From assembly GCA_017521345.1 (NCBI GenBank), contig JAFXCU010000084.1:1-9283 (forward strand): a stretch of 9,283 nt of DNA, in the 5' to 3' direction. Every line of letters starts with the position of its first letter. The stretch's first letter is position 1. The DNA is from Ruminiclostridium sp. (GTDB taxonomy: Bacteria; Bacillota_A; Clostridia; Oscillospirales; Oscillospiraceae). The position numbers and the translations under genes were made by a program. Under the pieces are notes generated by a model. The model did not search any database. It saw only the letters and a list, made by a program, of their open reading frames with translations, and was not told the origin of the DNA. Of this stretch, positions 1 through 7,308 are shown in pieces.

Positions 1-55
1 GCGCAAGACCATGCGCCGGGCCGACCGGATCATGGCCGGAGACTCCCCCATGTAA
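1..55 (+). CDS. MATE family efflux transporter, C-terminal end only (cut by window start)
   Basis: Only the last 17 codons and the TAA stop lie in the window, in the frame beginning at base 2; they read RKTMRRADRIMAGDSPM. This basic tail is assigned to MATE because the same peptide, with four nucleotide differences over 55, ends the longer and recognisable MATE fragment at 3076-3669. MATE proteins export drugs or metabolites across the inner membrane using a Na+ or H+ gradient. The tail follows the last membrane helix and should lie in the cytoplasm. The gene converges on the SLH gene at 117-2903, and the two share a terminator. Whether the upstream part is intact cannot be seen; this may be the full-length parent of the downstream remnant. 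Confidence 0.75.
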   Translation, partial: RKTMRRADRIMAGDSPM

Positions 56-68
56 CTTCCCTGCACAG

Positions 69-106
69 AAAAACTGCCGTTTCCGCAATGGAAACGGCAG
101 TTTTTT
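69..106. terminator. Bidirectional intrinsic terminator between convergent MATE and SLH genes
   Basis: A perfect 11-bp stem pairs 74-84 (CTGCCGTTTCC) with 90-100 around a 5-base loop. It is followed on + by T6 at 101-106 and preceded by A5 at 69-73, which gives a U-tract on the minus strand. It lies 14 bases past the MATE stop and 10 bases past the end of the SLH gene on the opposite strand, so it can end transcription from both sides. Confidence 0.9.
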
Positions 107-116
107 ATTGGTTCGC

Positions 117-2903
117 TTATTCGGTCAGCAGATTCATAAAGATCTGCGCGATCTCGGCTCGGGTGGCGGTGCCCTGGGGAGCCAGGGTGTCAGCACTCTT
201 GCCCTGGATGATCCCGGCCTCCAGAGCCCGGACGATAAAGTCCTTGGCCCAGTCGGAGATCTGGTCTGCATCCTGATACTGGCTCAGGGTGGCGGTGCCG
301 TCAGGCAGCTCCAGGCCTGCCCAGTCGGCGTAGCGGCAGACGAAGGTCACCAGCTGCTCCCGAGTAACAGACGCATTGGGGTCGAACCGGTCGGCGGACT
401 TGCCGGTGGTCAGGCCGCTGGCGGCTGCCCAGGTAACGGCCTTGGCGTACCAGGCGTTGTCGGCCACGTCGGCAAAGGGGTTCTCCATCCTTACCTGGGG
501 TTTGCCCTCCAGGTTGTAGAGAATCTGGGCCACCTGGGCACGGGTGACTTCCTTCTCAGGGTAGAACGCATTGGTCTTCACACCGGCCATCACTCGGTTC
601 AGGAACACAAATTCCACAGCGGGGTCATACCAGGCGTTATGATCCACATCAATGAAGGGATAGTTGCGGATGCTCACCACGGGTTCCACAAACTCCTCCG
701 CGATCACTTCCACCCAATCGGAGTAGACCGCATCCATGTATGCCCGAACATGGAAGGTCCCCGCCTTGGTAGTAGTCAGCACCCCGTCAGGGGAGACCGA
801 AATACCGTCCTCCTCCAGTTCACGGGCCTCCCAGGAGACCGCAGCCTTAACCTTTTTGTCGGTGGTGTCATAGGCTGCCACAGAGAGGGAACCCTCACCG
901 TTCAGATTGATGGTCTCACCCACGATAGTGGACACAGAGCCGGTGAGTTCAATGGTCCCTGTAAAGGGTTCCGGCTCCTCCTCAGGCAAGGCAGAGACCA
1001 CGACCTTGTAAGCAGCAGAACTGATATTCTCGTTGGTGGAGGCCACCCCGTCCCAGGTGTAATAGTAGTTTTCCGGGATGAAGTACTTCACATAGGCAGT
1101 GCCGGGGGCAGTGGCCTTCAGGATCTGGCCCCCGGTAACAGGGTCATATTCCATCACGGCCACATCCGAGGATGCCTCCCGGCCGGCAGCGTCCACGATC
1201 TTCCAGGTGCCGGAGGTGGAAACGAAACCGAAGTAGGGCACGGCATCCCTGTCGCAGGCCTCCACACGGTAGGAGCTGATGGGATGGGTCTCTCCCACGG
1301 TCAGCTGGAAGGTCCGGTCCAGTTCTGCATTCTCACCCATCTGCCAGGGGATGTACACCGAGGAAATGGGGAGCAGAGGATAGGTGATTCCCTGCTCTGT
1401 AAAGATAGACGTCTCTGTCACGGATGTGGTGCCGCCGGTGAGGGACATGGGATAGGCATCGTCCAGAGCATAGATCAGGTTGTTCCCACCCTTGAGACCG
1501 CTGGCAGATTTGCTGCTGGGAGCAGCCATCCCGGCAATGGAAGACCAGTCCAGGGAGGAGCACCAGACCTTTCCTTCGTCGTCGGTTCCCTTGGTCAGGC
1601 CGTAGGTCTGGTCATAACTGGAGTCATTGGGGCGGTAGGTAGCCCTCTGGTACAGGCTCTCCACAGCGTCGTCGGTGTCGGTGCTGGCGCCGAAGAAGGT
1701 CACAAAGGAGCGCTGCTCATAGCCGGCCGTGTTCCAGGCCTGGACCAGGGCGTTGTCATCGTACATGGTGCCGCACATGGAGAAGATGGCTACCTTATAG
1801 GTCAGGCCCACAGGGCAGTCGAAGGTGGTCTTCAGGGTGGTGGTAGCGAGGGTCTGCTGGCTGCACTCCTTGGTGTGAGGAGGCAGGGTCTTCTGCACAG
1901 ACAGAGAGGTGTCCACGGTCTCTGAGAGGGTCTTTTCCTGGGAATAAGCGGTCTCCATGACCTGACCGTAACTGAATTCTGCACTGAGCGAGAAGCTGGA
2001 TTCCTCAATATCCGGAACCTTTTCCGTAAAGGAGGCAGACGCACCATAGGTCTGGCCGAAGGAGTAGCTCTCAGAGTTGGAGATGGTGGAGGACACACTG
2101 CTGGACACCGAGCGTGCCAAGGTGGCCGTGCTGGTGAGGTCCGTGAGGTCGTTGTTCTCCATCATCACGATGAGGCCATCCTCGGTACTGGTGGTGTTGG
2201 TAGAGACCTCACCACTGAGCTGTTTGTCATCGGAGAGGACATGGAGCTGGAAGTCATAGAAGACCAGAGAGAATGAGTTGTAGCCGTACTGGGGGGTGCC
2301 GCCGTAACGATCCACGGTGGAGACCGTGGTGTAGAGAACGGTTTTCTGATCCCCGGTAAGGGAACTGATCTCGTGACGCTTCAGGAAGTCGCTCCCCGTC
2401 ATTTTCCGGCCCACCAGGTTGGCCAGATCATCCGCCGCCCGATTCTGGACCTCCTTCAGGGAGTTGGCCACAGACAGACCGGTGGCCTTGGCTCCAAAGT
2501 ATTTGTCCCTGGTATAGCTGCTGTTCTGGAAGTCATAGACCAGGTCGATGTAGTGGCCGTTGCCGAAATCCTCATCCCAGCCGTTGCCCGCCCGGTCCCA
2601 GTAGGACTTGGATTGGGACTCAAACACGTTGTAGGCAATGCTGGCCCAGTCCTGGAGGAAATTGTTGCTGGTAATGGCTGCCTTGTAGAAGGTGATCTCA
2701 TCGCTGGTGTCGGTGCGGTTGTCGGCAGAGCCACCGTCAATGTCAGTGAAATGGATCTCCCGCCCGTGCTCATTGGTGGTTACGAAGGGGGTAGTGATCT
2801 GTGAGGCATAGGGGACATAGGCTGCGGCGGCGGGAACCAGAAGCCCCGTGAGCATGGCCGCAGTCACGCACAATGTCAGCAGTTTTCTTCCAAATTCTTT
2901 CAT
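117..2903 (-). CDS. Secreted SLH-anchored protein with aerolysin/ETX-MTX2-like pore-forming head (copy A)
   Basis: This 928-residue protein is probably exported and held on the cell wall. Residues 1-28 are a Sec signal peptide (KLL, hydrophobic core, AAAA|Y). Residues 60-250 form a conserved N-terminal region with the motifs SIAYNVFES and YNSFSLVFYDFQ. Residues 255-375 have the pattern of aerolysin-family beta-pore-forming toxins: long Ser/Thr-rich alternating strands, a KVPDIEESSFSLSAEFSYG segment matching the membrane-inserting hairpin region, then TLPPHTKE, the typical PPxT turn. Residues 540-640 and 648-735 look like Ig-like (Big-type) beta domains joined by an acidic Pro/Glu linker (EEEPEPF). 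Three SLH repeats follow at about 747-795, 807-853 and 873-922, with VTRAQ, VTREQ and ATRAE signatures; SLH repeats bind secondary cell-wall polymer. The ATG start is supported by GGAGG 8 bases upstream. The paralogue at 3814-6750 has the same architecture. The SLH assignment is firm; the pore-forming role is inferred from sequence pattern. Confidence 0.85.
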   Translation of the reverse strand: MKEFGRKLLTLCVTAAMLTGLLVPAAAAYVPYASQITTPFVTTNEHGREIHFTDIDGGSADNRTDTSDEITFYKAAITSNNFLQDWASIAYNVFESQSKSYWDRAGNGWDEDFGNGHYIDLVYDFQNSSYTRDKYFGAKATGLSVANSLKEVQNRAADDLANLVGRKMTGSDFLKRHEISSLTGDQKTVLYTTVSTVDRYGGTPQYGYNSFSLVFYDFQLHVLSDDKQLSGEVSTNTTSTEDGLIVMMENNDLTDLTSTATLARSVSSSVSSTISNSESYSFGQTYGASASFTEKVPDIEESSFSLSAEFSYGQVMETAYSQEKTLSETVDTSLSVQKTLPPHTKECSQQTLATTTLKTTFDCPVGLTYKVAIFSMCGTMYDDNALVQAWNTAGYEQRSFVTFFGASTDTDDAVESLYQRATYRPNDSSYDQTYGLTKGTDDEGKVWCSSLDWSSIAGMAAPSSKSASGLKGGNNLIYALDDAYPMSLTGGTTSVTETSIFTEQGITYPLLPISSVYIPWQMGENAELDRTFQLTVGETHPISSYRVEACDRDAVPYFGFVSTSGTWKIVDAAGREASSDVAVMEYDPVTGGQILKATAPGTAYVKYFIPENYYYTWDGVASTNENISSAAYKVVVSALPEEEPEPFTGTIELTGSVSTIVGETINLNGEGSLSVAAYDTTDKKVKAAVSWEARELEEDGISVSPDGVLTTTKAGTFHVRAYMDAVYSDWVEVIAEEFVEPVVSIRNYPFIDVDHNAWYDPAVEFVFLNRVMAGVKTNAFYPEKEVTRAQVAQILYNLEGKPQVRMENPFADVADNAWYAKAVTWAAASGLTTGKSADRFDPNASVTREQLVTFVCRYADWAGLELPDGTATLSQYQDADQISDWAKDFIVRALEAGIIQGKSADTLAPQGTATRAEIAQIFMNLLTE

Positions 2904-2911
2904 TGGTCATA

Positions 2912-2916
2912 CCTCC
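2912..2916 (-). promoter_or_regulatory. Ribosome binding site of SLH gene copy A
   Basis: The minus strand reads GGAGG here, 8 bases before the ATG at 2903-2901. This fixes the start at the codon that opens a good signal peptide. Confidence 0.85.
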
Positions 2917-2965
2917 ATAGTATATCGGAGCGGTTTTTTCTGCAAATGATGCATTCTATACACCA

Positions 2966-2994
2966 AACTTAACATATCACCACTGTAAAGTCAA
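2966..2994 (-). promoter_or_regulatory. Candidate sigma-A promoter of SLH gene copy A
   Basis: On the minus strand TTGACT (2994-2989, five of six consensus bases) is followed after 17 bases by TAAGTT (2971-2966, three of six). Transcription would start about 55 bases before the ATG. The region is AT-rich compared with its surroundings. The -35 is good and the -10 is weak, so the exact -10 is uncertain; TATAGA at about 2960-2955 (minus) is an alternative but sits too far from this -35. Confidence 0.5.
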
Positions 2995-3035
2995 TTTGTG
3001 CTTGTCTTTTTTGCATAACATCCGTGTATCATCTG

Positions 3036-3049
3036 CAGGGAACTCCCTG
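3036..3049. repeat. Short inverted repeat at the 5' edge of the MATE remnant
   Basis: CAGGGA (3036-3041) and TCCCTG (3044-3049) form a 6-bp inverted repeat around two bases. It lies about 30 bases before the point where recognisable MATE sequence starts. It may be a trace of the rearrangement junction or a chance palindrome; no T-tract follows, so it is not a terminator. Confidence 0.35.
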
Positions 3050-3075
3050 GAGCCAGGTCACACCATGCGACAATA

Positions 3076-3669
3076 ATGGTCTTCCTGTTCAACCGCATCC
3101 TGCTGTCCTTCACCACCACCGCCACCGCCGTCTTCGGTGCCTACTTCAAGCTCCAGAGCTTCATCTTCATGCCCATCTTCGGCCTGAACAGCGGCATGGT
3201 CCCCATCGTGTCCTACAACTTCGGCGCCCGGAAGCCCGACCGCCTGAAGAAGACCATCAAGCTGTCGGTCTTCGTGGCCATCGCCATCATGGCCGTGGGC
3301 ACTGCGCTCTTCGAGGCCATCCCCCAGGTCCTGCTGGGCATGTTCAACCCCTCGGAGGAGATGCTGGCCATCGGCGTACCCGCCCTGCGGATCATCGCCA
3401 CCCACTTCATCCTGGCAGGCTTCTGCATCCCGGTCATCTCCGTGTGCCAGGCCATCGGCAACCCCTTCTACAGCCTCATCTGCTCGGTCTGCCGTCAGAT
3501 CGTGGTGCTGCTGCCCGCCGCTTTCCTCCTGGCCCAGACCGGCAACCTGAACCTGGTGTGGCTGGCCTTCCCCATTGCAGAGCTCATGTCCCTGCTCATG
3601 GCCACCATCTTCCTGCGCAAGACCATGCGCCGGGCCGACCGGATCATGGCCGGGGAGACCCCTATGTAA
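3076..3669 (+). pseudogene. 5'-truncated MATE efflux transporter (C-terminal half only)
   Basis: The frame encodes 197 residues, against roughly 450 for MATE transporters. It contains helices equivalent to TM7-TM12, with typical family stretches: FNRILLSFTTTATAVFGAYF, KLQSFIFMPIFGLNSGMVPI, VSYNFGARKPDRLKKTIKLS, and the tail RKTMRRADRIMAGETPM. The N-terminal six-helix bundle is missing. MATE similarity begins almost exactly at the ATG. The frame stays open upstream to 3019 but that part does not resemble a MATE, and no Shine-Dalgarno site precedes the ATG. The last 55 bases match the MATE end at 1-55 with only four differences, pointing to a recent duplication. There are no internal stops, so decay has barely begun. 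A half transporter is unlikely to work alone; an expressed half-size protein cannot be excluded. Confidence 0.8.
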
Positions 3670-3686
3670 ACAAACCCACAGACATC

Positions 3687-3720
3687 AACCGCGCACTCCG
3701 ACCGGAGTGCGCGGTTTCTT
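3687..3720 (+). terminator. Intrinsic terminator after the MATE remnant
   Basis: A perfect 13-bp stem pairs 3687-3699 (AACCGCGCACTCC) with 3704-3716 around the 4-base loop GACC. A short T-rich run (TTTCTT) follows from 3715. It lies 18 bases past the remnant's stop. Its stem sequence differs completely from that of the terminator after the MATE end at 1-55, so the duplication did not carry the same terminator, or one of the two was replaced. Confidence 0.8.
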
Positions 3721-3806
3721 ATCCTCTTATTGCGATTTGAACGTTTTGTCTTTTCTTTTTCCAATTTTTGTGATATCCTCTTAATACAGCCTATATGAAA
3801 AGGAGG
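3718..3806 (+). promoter_or_regulatory. T-rich leader with ribosome binding site of SLH gene copy B; promoter uncertain
   Basis: The ribosome site AAGGAGG (3800-3806) lies 7 bases before the ATG at 3814 and is clear. The promoter is not: TTGAAC (3737-3742) and TTGTCT (3746-3751) are possible -35 boxes, and TATCCT or the TGTGATATC stretch near 3770-3779 are possible -10 regions, but no pair has good spacing. A GTGATAT heptamer is also found upstream of copy A (minus strand, within its promoter spacer); this may be chance. Confidence 0.45.
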
Positions 3807-3813
3807 TTTCTCT

Positions 3814-6750
3814 ATGCTGCACCCACACCTCTTCCTGAAACGAACTCTGGCCCTGGTCCTGACCCTGGCCCTGGCTGCCGGTCTGATGGTCACCCCGGCC
3901 CTGGCCTATGATGCCTATCAGCCCGTACAGGACCTGACCCTCTCCGGGGATCAGACCCCCGACTACGACGGCCGCACGATCCGCTACCTGGACATCTACA
4001 GCGGTCAGCAGACCGGCCGACCGGAGTACAACTCGGCCAATCTCTCCCAGCTGTACAAGGATGCGGTCATCAACCGGAACAATTATATTGAGTGGGTCAA
4101 CCTGGCCTACAACATTTTTGCCTCCCACGACTGCTCCTACAGCGACGATGAGGACGAAGGCTGGGCGGGCGGCTTCAGCAAGGCCGACTCCGGCTATAAA
4201 GTGGACTTCATCCAATCCATGATGGAGGCACGGCAGTACGACGGCTCGGAGTTCGATGTGAAGAGCACCGGCCTGGTCCACGGCGCCTCCCTCCAGGATG
4301 CCGTAGAGTCTTCCGCCGACAGCGTCTCCTGGCTGCTGAAGAACTACTCCGCCCACGGCGGTATGTCCAAGGACGACATCCTGGGTCAGCATGACCTGCT
4401 CACGGACACCTCCGTCATGAGCGACAAGAGCGGTCCCGTCCTCTATGCCAACGTGGCCAACCTGGACCGGTACGGCGCTACCGACCGCTATGCCTACAAC
4501 TCCTTCACCATTGCCTTCTATGACTTCCAGGTCTTTGCCCTGGACACCGGCAGTGAGCTGAACTCTGCCGTCACCGGCAAGACGGCCACCCAGGTACAGA
4601 ACGGCGAGGTCCATGGTGTATCCTACGGCAACACCGAGGACAGCACCGATGTGCTGGCCGAAAATTACACCCTGGACGACATGAGCGTGACCCTGACCAC
4701 CGGCTCCTCCACCACCAGCACCATGGGGAGCAGTGTGACCAACAGCAACACCATCACCAATGGTTTGACCCTGGGCCGCTCTCTGAGTATGAACGCCAAG
4801 ATCCCTCTGCTGGCCGATATCGGCGCAAGCCTGTCCGGCAGTTTTTCCTTCAGCGATGCCATCTCCAACGCCTATACCAACTCCACCTCCACGGCGGAGC
4901 AGGTCACCGACGGCCTCTCTGTGACCGCCAACGTCCCTCCCCATACCGTTCTGGTGGGTTCCAAGGAGGAGACCCGGGTCACCACCACCATCCAGTATGA
5001 CTGCCCCATCGTGGTCACCTATAACGTGGCCATCTTCTCCATGAACGGCAATTTGTGGGACGGCTCGGTCATCGACTCCTTTGACGGCTATACCCAGCGG
5101 TCCTTCCTGACCAAGTTCGGCGACAACAAGGCCGGTCAGGACGCCCCCGAGGAGATCTACTGGCGGGCCACCGTGAATTCCGGTGACCCCAGCTACGACA
5201 AGACCTATGGCTTCACCAAGGCCACCAACGACAACGGCACCGTCCTCTGCGAGGGCCTGGACTGGTCTGCCATCCTGGCGCAGGAGGTCCCCACCACCGG
5301 GTACAGCACCGACCAGCTCAGCAGCGGCACCCAGATGATCTATGACCTGGATGACGACTATGCCATGTCGGTGAACGGCGCCGCCATCTCTCTGGACGAG
5401 ACCTGCCAGTCCATGAGCATGGCCGATGTGAACAACCCCCAGGCCATGCCCGTCTATCCCATCGGCAGTGTGTACGTGAACTGGCAGATCGAGGATGCAC
5501 GGACCCTGGAAGTGGGGGACACCATGAGCATCAACAGCAACCGGGTCAAGGCCATGGACACCGAAGGGGCCCCCTACCACGGCTTCCTCTTCGGCCAGGG
5601 CACCTGGAAGATCGTGGATGCCAACGGCCATGTCCTCACCGATGCCAACGGCAGCGAGCAGAACACCGATGGCGTGGCTCAGATCACCACAGACCCTGTC
5701 ACCGGCAAGCAGACCCTCACCGCCGTGGCGCCCGGCACCTCCTATGTGAAGTACTTCATCAAGGAGACCCAGGCCGATGGCAGCTACACCTATGTGACCC
5801 ACGACGGCACCCCCTCCCTCAACAAGAACATCTCCTCCCCGGCCGATAAGTTCGTGGTCTCCGCCCCCGCTGCCGAGGCCTTCGACGGGACCTTGGTGCT
5901 TGTGGGTTCCGCTTTGGTCACCACCAACGACACCGAGAACCTGAACTCCGTGGAGGGCCTCACCCTCACCGCCTACGACAAGACCGGCAAGGAAGTCGTC
6001 CCCCGGGTCTTCTGGGAGGCCCAGGAGCTGCCCAGCAAGGGCATCACCGTTGACCCTGACGGCGCCATCACCGCCACCAAACCCGGCACCTTCCACGTTC
6101 GGGCCTACTGGGACAACAGCGCCAACGGGGTGGATAACGTCTACTCCGACTGGGTGGAAGTCACCGCCGCCGAGCCTGTGAGCCTGCTGCTGGGCATCAG
6201 CTACCACCCCTTCACGGACGTCCCCTACACCCACTGGGCCAACGACGCCGTAGGCTTTGTCTGCCAGAACGGCATCATGAACGGCACCTCTGCCGCTCTC
6301 TTCACCCCGGCCGGCACCACCACCCGGGCCATGGCGGCCCAGGTCCTGTACAACCTGGCAGGACAGCCCGCCGTCACCGGCGAGAACCCCTTTGCCGATG
6401 TGAAGGAAAACGCCTGGTACACCGATGCCGTCATCTGGGCAGCCGAGACCGGCCTCACCACCGGCATCCAGGCTGACCGATTCGCCCCCAACGACGAGGT
6501 GACCCGTGAGCAGCTGGTGACCTTCATCTGCCGCTACGCCGACTGGGCCCAGCTGACCCTGCCCACCGGCGGCCCTGCGCTGGACACCTTCCCCGACGCC
6601 CATCAGGTCTCCGGCTGGGCCAAGGACTTTGTGGTCCGTGCTCTGGACGCCGGGATCATCTCCGGCAATGCCAACGGCACCCTGGATCCCCAGGGCAGCG
6701 CCACCCGTGCCCAGCTGGCACAGATCCTGTATAACCTGCTGGACCAGTAA
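3814..6750 (+). CDS. Secreted SLH-anchored protein with aerolysin/ETX-MTX2-like pore-forming head (copy B)
   Basis: This 978-residue paralogue of the 117-2903 product has the same order of parts. Residues 1-31 are a signal peptide ending in TPALA|Y. Residues 60-250 are the conserved N-terminal region (VNLAYNIFAS, YNSFTIAFYDFQ). Residues 288-410 show the clearest pore-former pattern: Ser/Thr-rich strands, KIPLLADIGASLSGSFSFSD as candidate insertion hairpin, then TANVPPHTVLV, which closely follows the VPPxTxxxV turn of ETX/MTX2 proteins. Residues 560-650 and 690-785 are Ig-like beta segments. SLH repeats lie at about 797-843, 859-903 and 922-972 (TTTRAM, VTREQ, ATRAQ). The first SLH signature ends in Met where an acid or Gln is usual. 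The SLH regions of the two copies agree at about 47 of 64 positions over the second repeat, whereas the heads are much less alike. AAGGAGG 7 bases before the ATG supports the start. A strong terminator follows. Pore formation and its target are inference. Confidence 0.85.
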   Translation: MLHPHLFLKRTLALVLTLALAAGLMVTPALAYDAYQPVQDLTLSGDQTPDYDGRTIRYLDIYSGQQTGRPEYNSANLSQLYKDAVINRNNYIEWVNLAYNIFASHDCSYSDDEDEGWAGGFSKADSGYKVDFIQSMMEARQYDGSEFDVKSTGLVHGASLQDAVESSADSVSWLLKNYSAHGGMSKDDILGQHDLLTDTSVMSDKSGPVLYANVANLDRYGATDRYAYNSFTIAFYDFQVFALDTGSELNSAVTGKTATQVQNGEVHGVSYGNTEDSTDVLAENYTLDDMSVTLTTGSSTTSTMGSSVTNSNTITNGLTLGRSLSMNAKIPLLADIGASLSGSFSFSDAISNAYTNSTSTAEQVTDGLSVTANVPPHTVLVGSKEETRVTTTIQYDCPIVVTYNVAIFSMNGNLWDGSVIDSFDGYTQRSFLTKFGDNKAGQDAPEEIYWRATVNSGDPSYDKTYGFTKATNDNGTVLCEGLDWSAILAQEVPTTGYSTDQLSSGTQMIYDLDDDYAMSVNGAAISLDETCQSMSMADVNNPQAMPVYPIGSVYVNWQIEDARTLEVGDTMSINSNRVKAMDTEGAPYHGFLFGQGTWKIVDANGHVLTDANGSEQNTDGVAQITTDPVTGKQTLTAVAPGTSYVKYFIKETQADGSYTYVTHDGTPSLNKNISSPADKFVVSAPAAEAFDGTLVLVGSALVTTNDTENLNSVEGLTLTAYDKTGKEVVPRVFWEAQELPSKGITVDPDGAITATKPGTFHVRAYWDNSANGVDNVYSDWVEVTAAEPVSLLLGISYHPFTDVPYTHWANDAVGFVCQNGIMNGTSAALFTPAGTTTRAMAAQVLYNLAGQPAVTGENPFADVKENAWYTDAVIWAAETGLTTGIQADRFAPNDEVTREQLVTFICRYADWAQLTLPTGGPALDTFPDAHQVSGWAKDFVVRALDAGIISGNANGTLDPQGSATRAQLAQILYNLLDQ

Positions 6751-6757
6751 TCCGATA

Positions 6758-6798
6758 GAAAACCCGGCCCTTCGGAATCCCGAAGGGCCGGGTTTTTT
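6758..6798. terminator. Strong intrinsic terminator between SLH copy B and the RAYT gene
   Basis: A perfect 15-bp GC-rich stem pairs 6761-6775 (AACCCGGCCCTTCGG) with 6780-6794 around the loop AATC, followed by a T-run at 6793-6798. Four A's at 6759-6762 give a U-run on the minus strand, so it can also terminate the convergent RAYT transcript ending at 6808. Confidence 0.92.
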
Positions 6799-6807
6799 GT
6801 TTCTTAT

Positions 6808-7308
6808 TCAACAGAACAAGTCATCCTCCTGCCATTTGGCGGGATTCTCCTGGATATAGTTCCAATCGTCCAGATATTCCTTCTCATTGCGGATGATATG
6901 GTCGTAAAAGGATCTCTGCCAGATAGGCTGACCGATTTGTTTGGACACCCACCGCTTCATTTGCCCCACCACTGTCGACAATGTAGGGGCGGATATCATC
7001 CGCCCGCCACCGTCGGTCCTTTCGATGCGTATGATTGCATGGACATGGTTGGGCATAACCACATAGGCATCCACAAATACTCCTGGATAATGGTTCGGGA
7101 TGGCTTGGATCGCCCGTTCCACAAGCCTGCCATATTGGGAGAGCGGCAGGCTTTCCTGCGGGCGGCTAATAGCCGCCCCTACATGGCGGTCCTCCTTATC
7201 CCAAAAGATTGGTCGTTTTTTGTCGGTACAGATGGTAACAAAATAGGCCCCATGGGAGGCGTAGTCATACCCCGCCAGGCGATTTGGTTTTCGTTCAGGC
7301 CATTCCAT
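6808..7308 (-). CDS. REP-associated tyrosine transposase (RAYT, Y1/IS200-like HUH family)
   Basis: The 166-residue protein belongs to the single-domain HUH Y1 transposases that act on REP-type palindromes by nicking single-stranded DNA through a tyrosine. Visible signatures are the N-terminal GYDYASHGAYFVTICT strand, the metal-binding HUH motif in MPNHVHAII (HVH at 88-90), SFYDHIIRNEKEY, and the helix carrying the presumed catalytic Tyr151 in YIQENPAKW. The length is normal for the family. The ATG at 7308 overlaps the TGA of the carbonic anhydrase (TGATG), so it is probably translated by coupling; a TTG two codons upstream is the alternative. Two surface-loop segments, residues 42-52 (HVGAAISRPQE) and 101-110 (GGRMISAPTL), are encoded by REP-like palindromes. 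No terminal inverted repeats or target duplications of an insertion sequence are seen, as expected for RAYTs, which usually stay put and mobilise REPs. Confidence 0.88.
   Translation of the reverse strand: MEWPERKPNRLAGYDYASHGAYFVTICTDKKRPIFWDKEDRHVGAAISRPQESLPLSQYGRLVERAIQAIPNHYPGVFVDAYVVMPNHVHAIIRIERTDGGGRMISAPTLSTVVGQMKRWVSKQIGQPIWQRSFYDHIIRNEKEYLDDWNYIQENPAKWQEDDLFC
6983..7006 (+). repeat. REP-like palindrome 1 inside the RAYT gene
   Basis: The + strand reads GTAGGGGCGG, a 7-base centre, then CCGCCCG. GGGCGGAT (6987-6994) pairs perfectly with ATCCGCCC (6998-7005) around three bases. It matches palindrome 2 at 21 of 24 positions in opposite orientation. On the coding (minus) strand it supplies residues 101-110 of the transposase, in the loop after the HUH strand, without breaking the frame. 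Confidence 0.85.
7159..7182 (-). repeat. REP-like palindrome 2 inside the RAYT gene, inverted relative to palindrome 1
   Basis: The minus strand reads GTAGGGGCGG, a 7-base centre, then CCGCCCG. GGGCGGCTA (7160-7168) pairs perfectly with TAGCCGCCC (7170-7178) around one base. Compared with palindrome 1, one stem pair changes from A-T to C-G on both sides, a compensated change that implies selection on the hairpin. It encodes residues 42-52 of the transposase. Confidence 0.85.

Noticed and set aside
108..1925. A 605-codon open frame on the plus strand opposite SLH copy A
   Set aside because: Same shadow effect as above: Gly/His/Val-rich translation without domains, starting next to the terminator hairpin, while the minus frame is a clear SLH protein.
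3024..3740. A 238-codon plus frame overlapping the MATE remnant in another frame
   Set aside because: Its translation is His/Pro/Arg-rich, typical of an out-of-frame reading of GC-rich membrane-protein codons. The MATE frame at 3076-3669 gives clear transmembrane helices.
3781..6603. A 940-codon open frame on the minus strand opposite SLH copy B
   Set aside because: It mirrors the codon structure of the GC-rich + gene. Its translation is Gly/Val/His-rich low-complexity sequence with no recognisable domain, and there is no ribosome site or promoter for it. The + frame has a signal peptide, a ribosome site and SLH repeats.
6983..7182. CRISPR-like repeat pair
   Set aside because: There are only two copies, in opposite orientation and inside a coding frame, with no regular spacers and no cas genes. 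They fit REP-type palindromes beside a RAYT.
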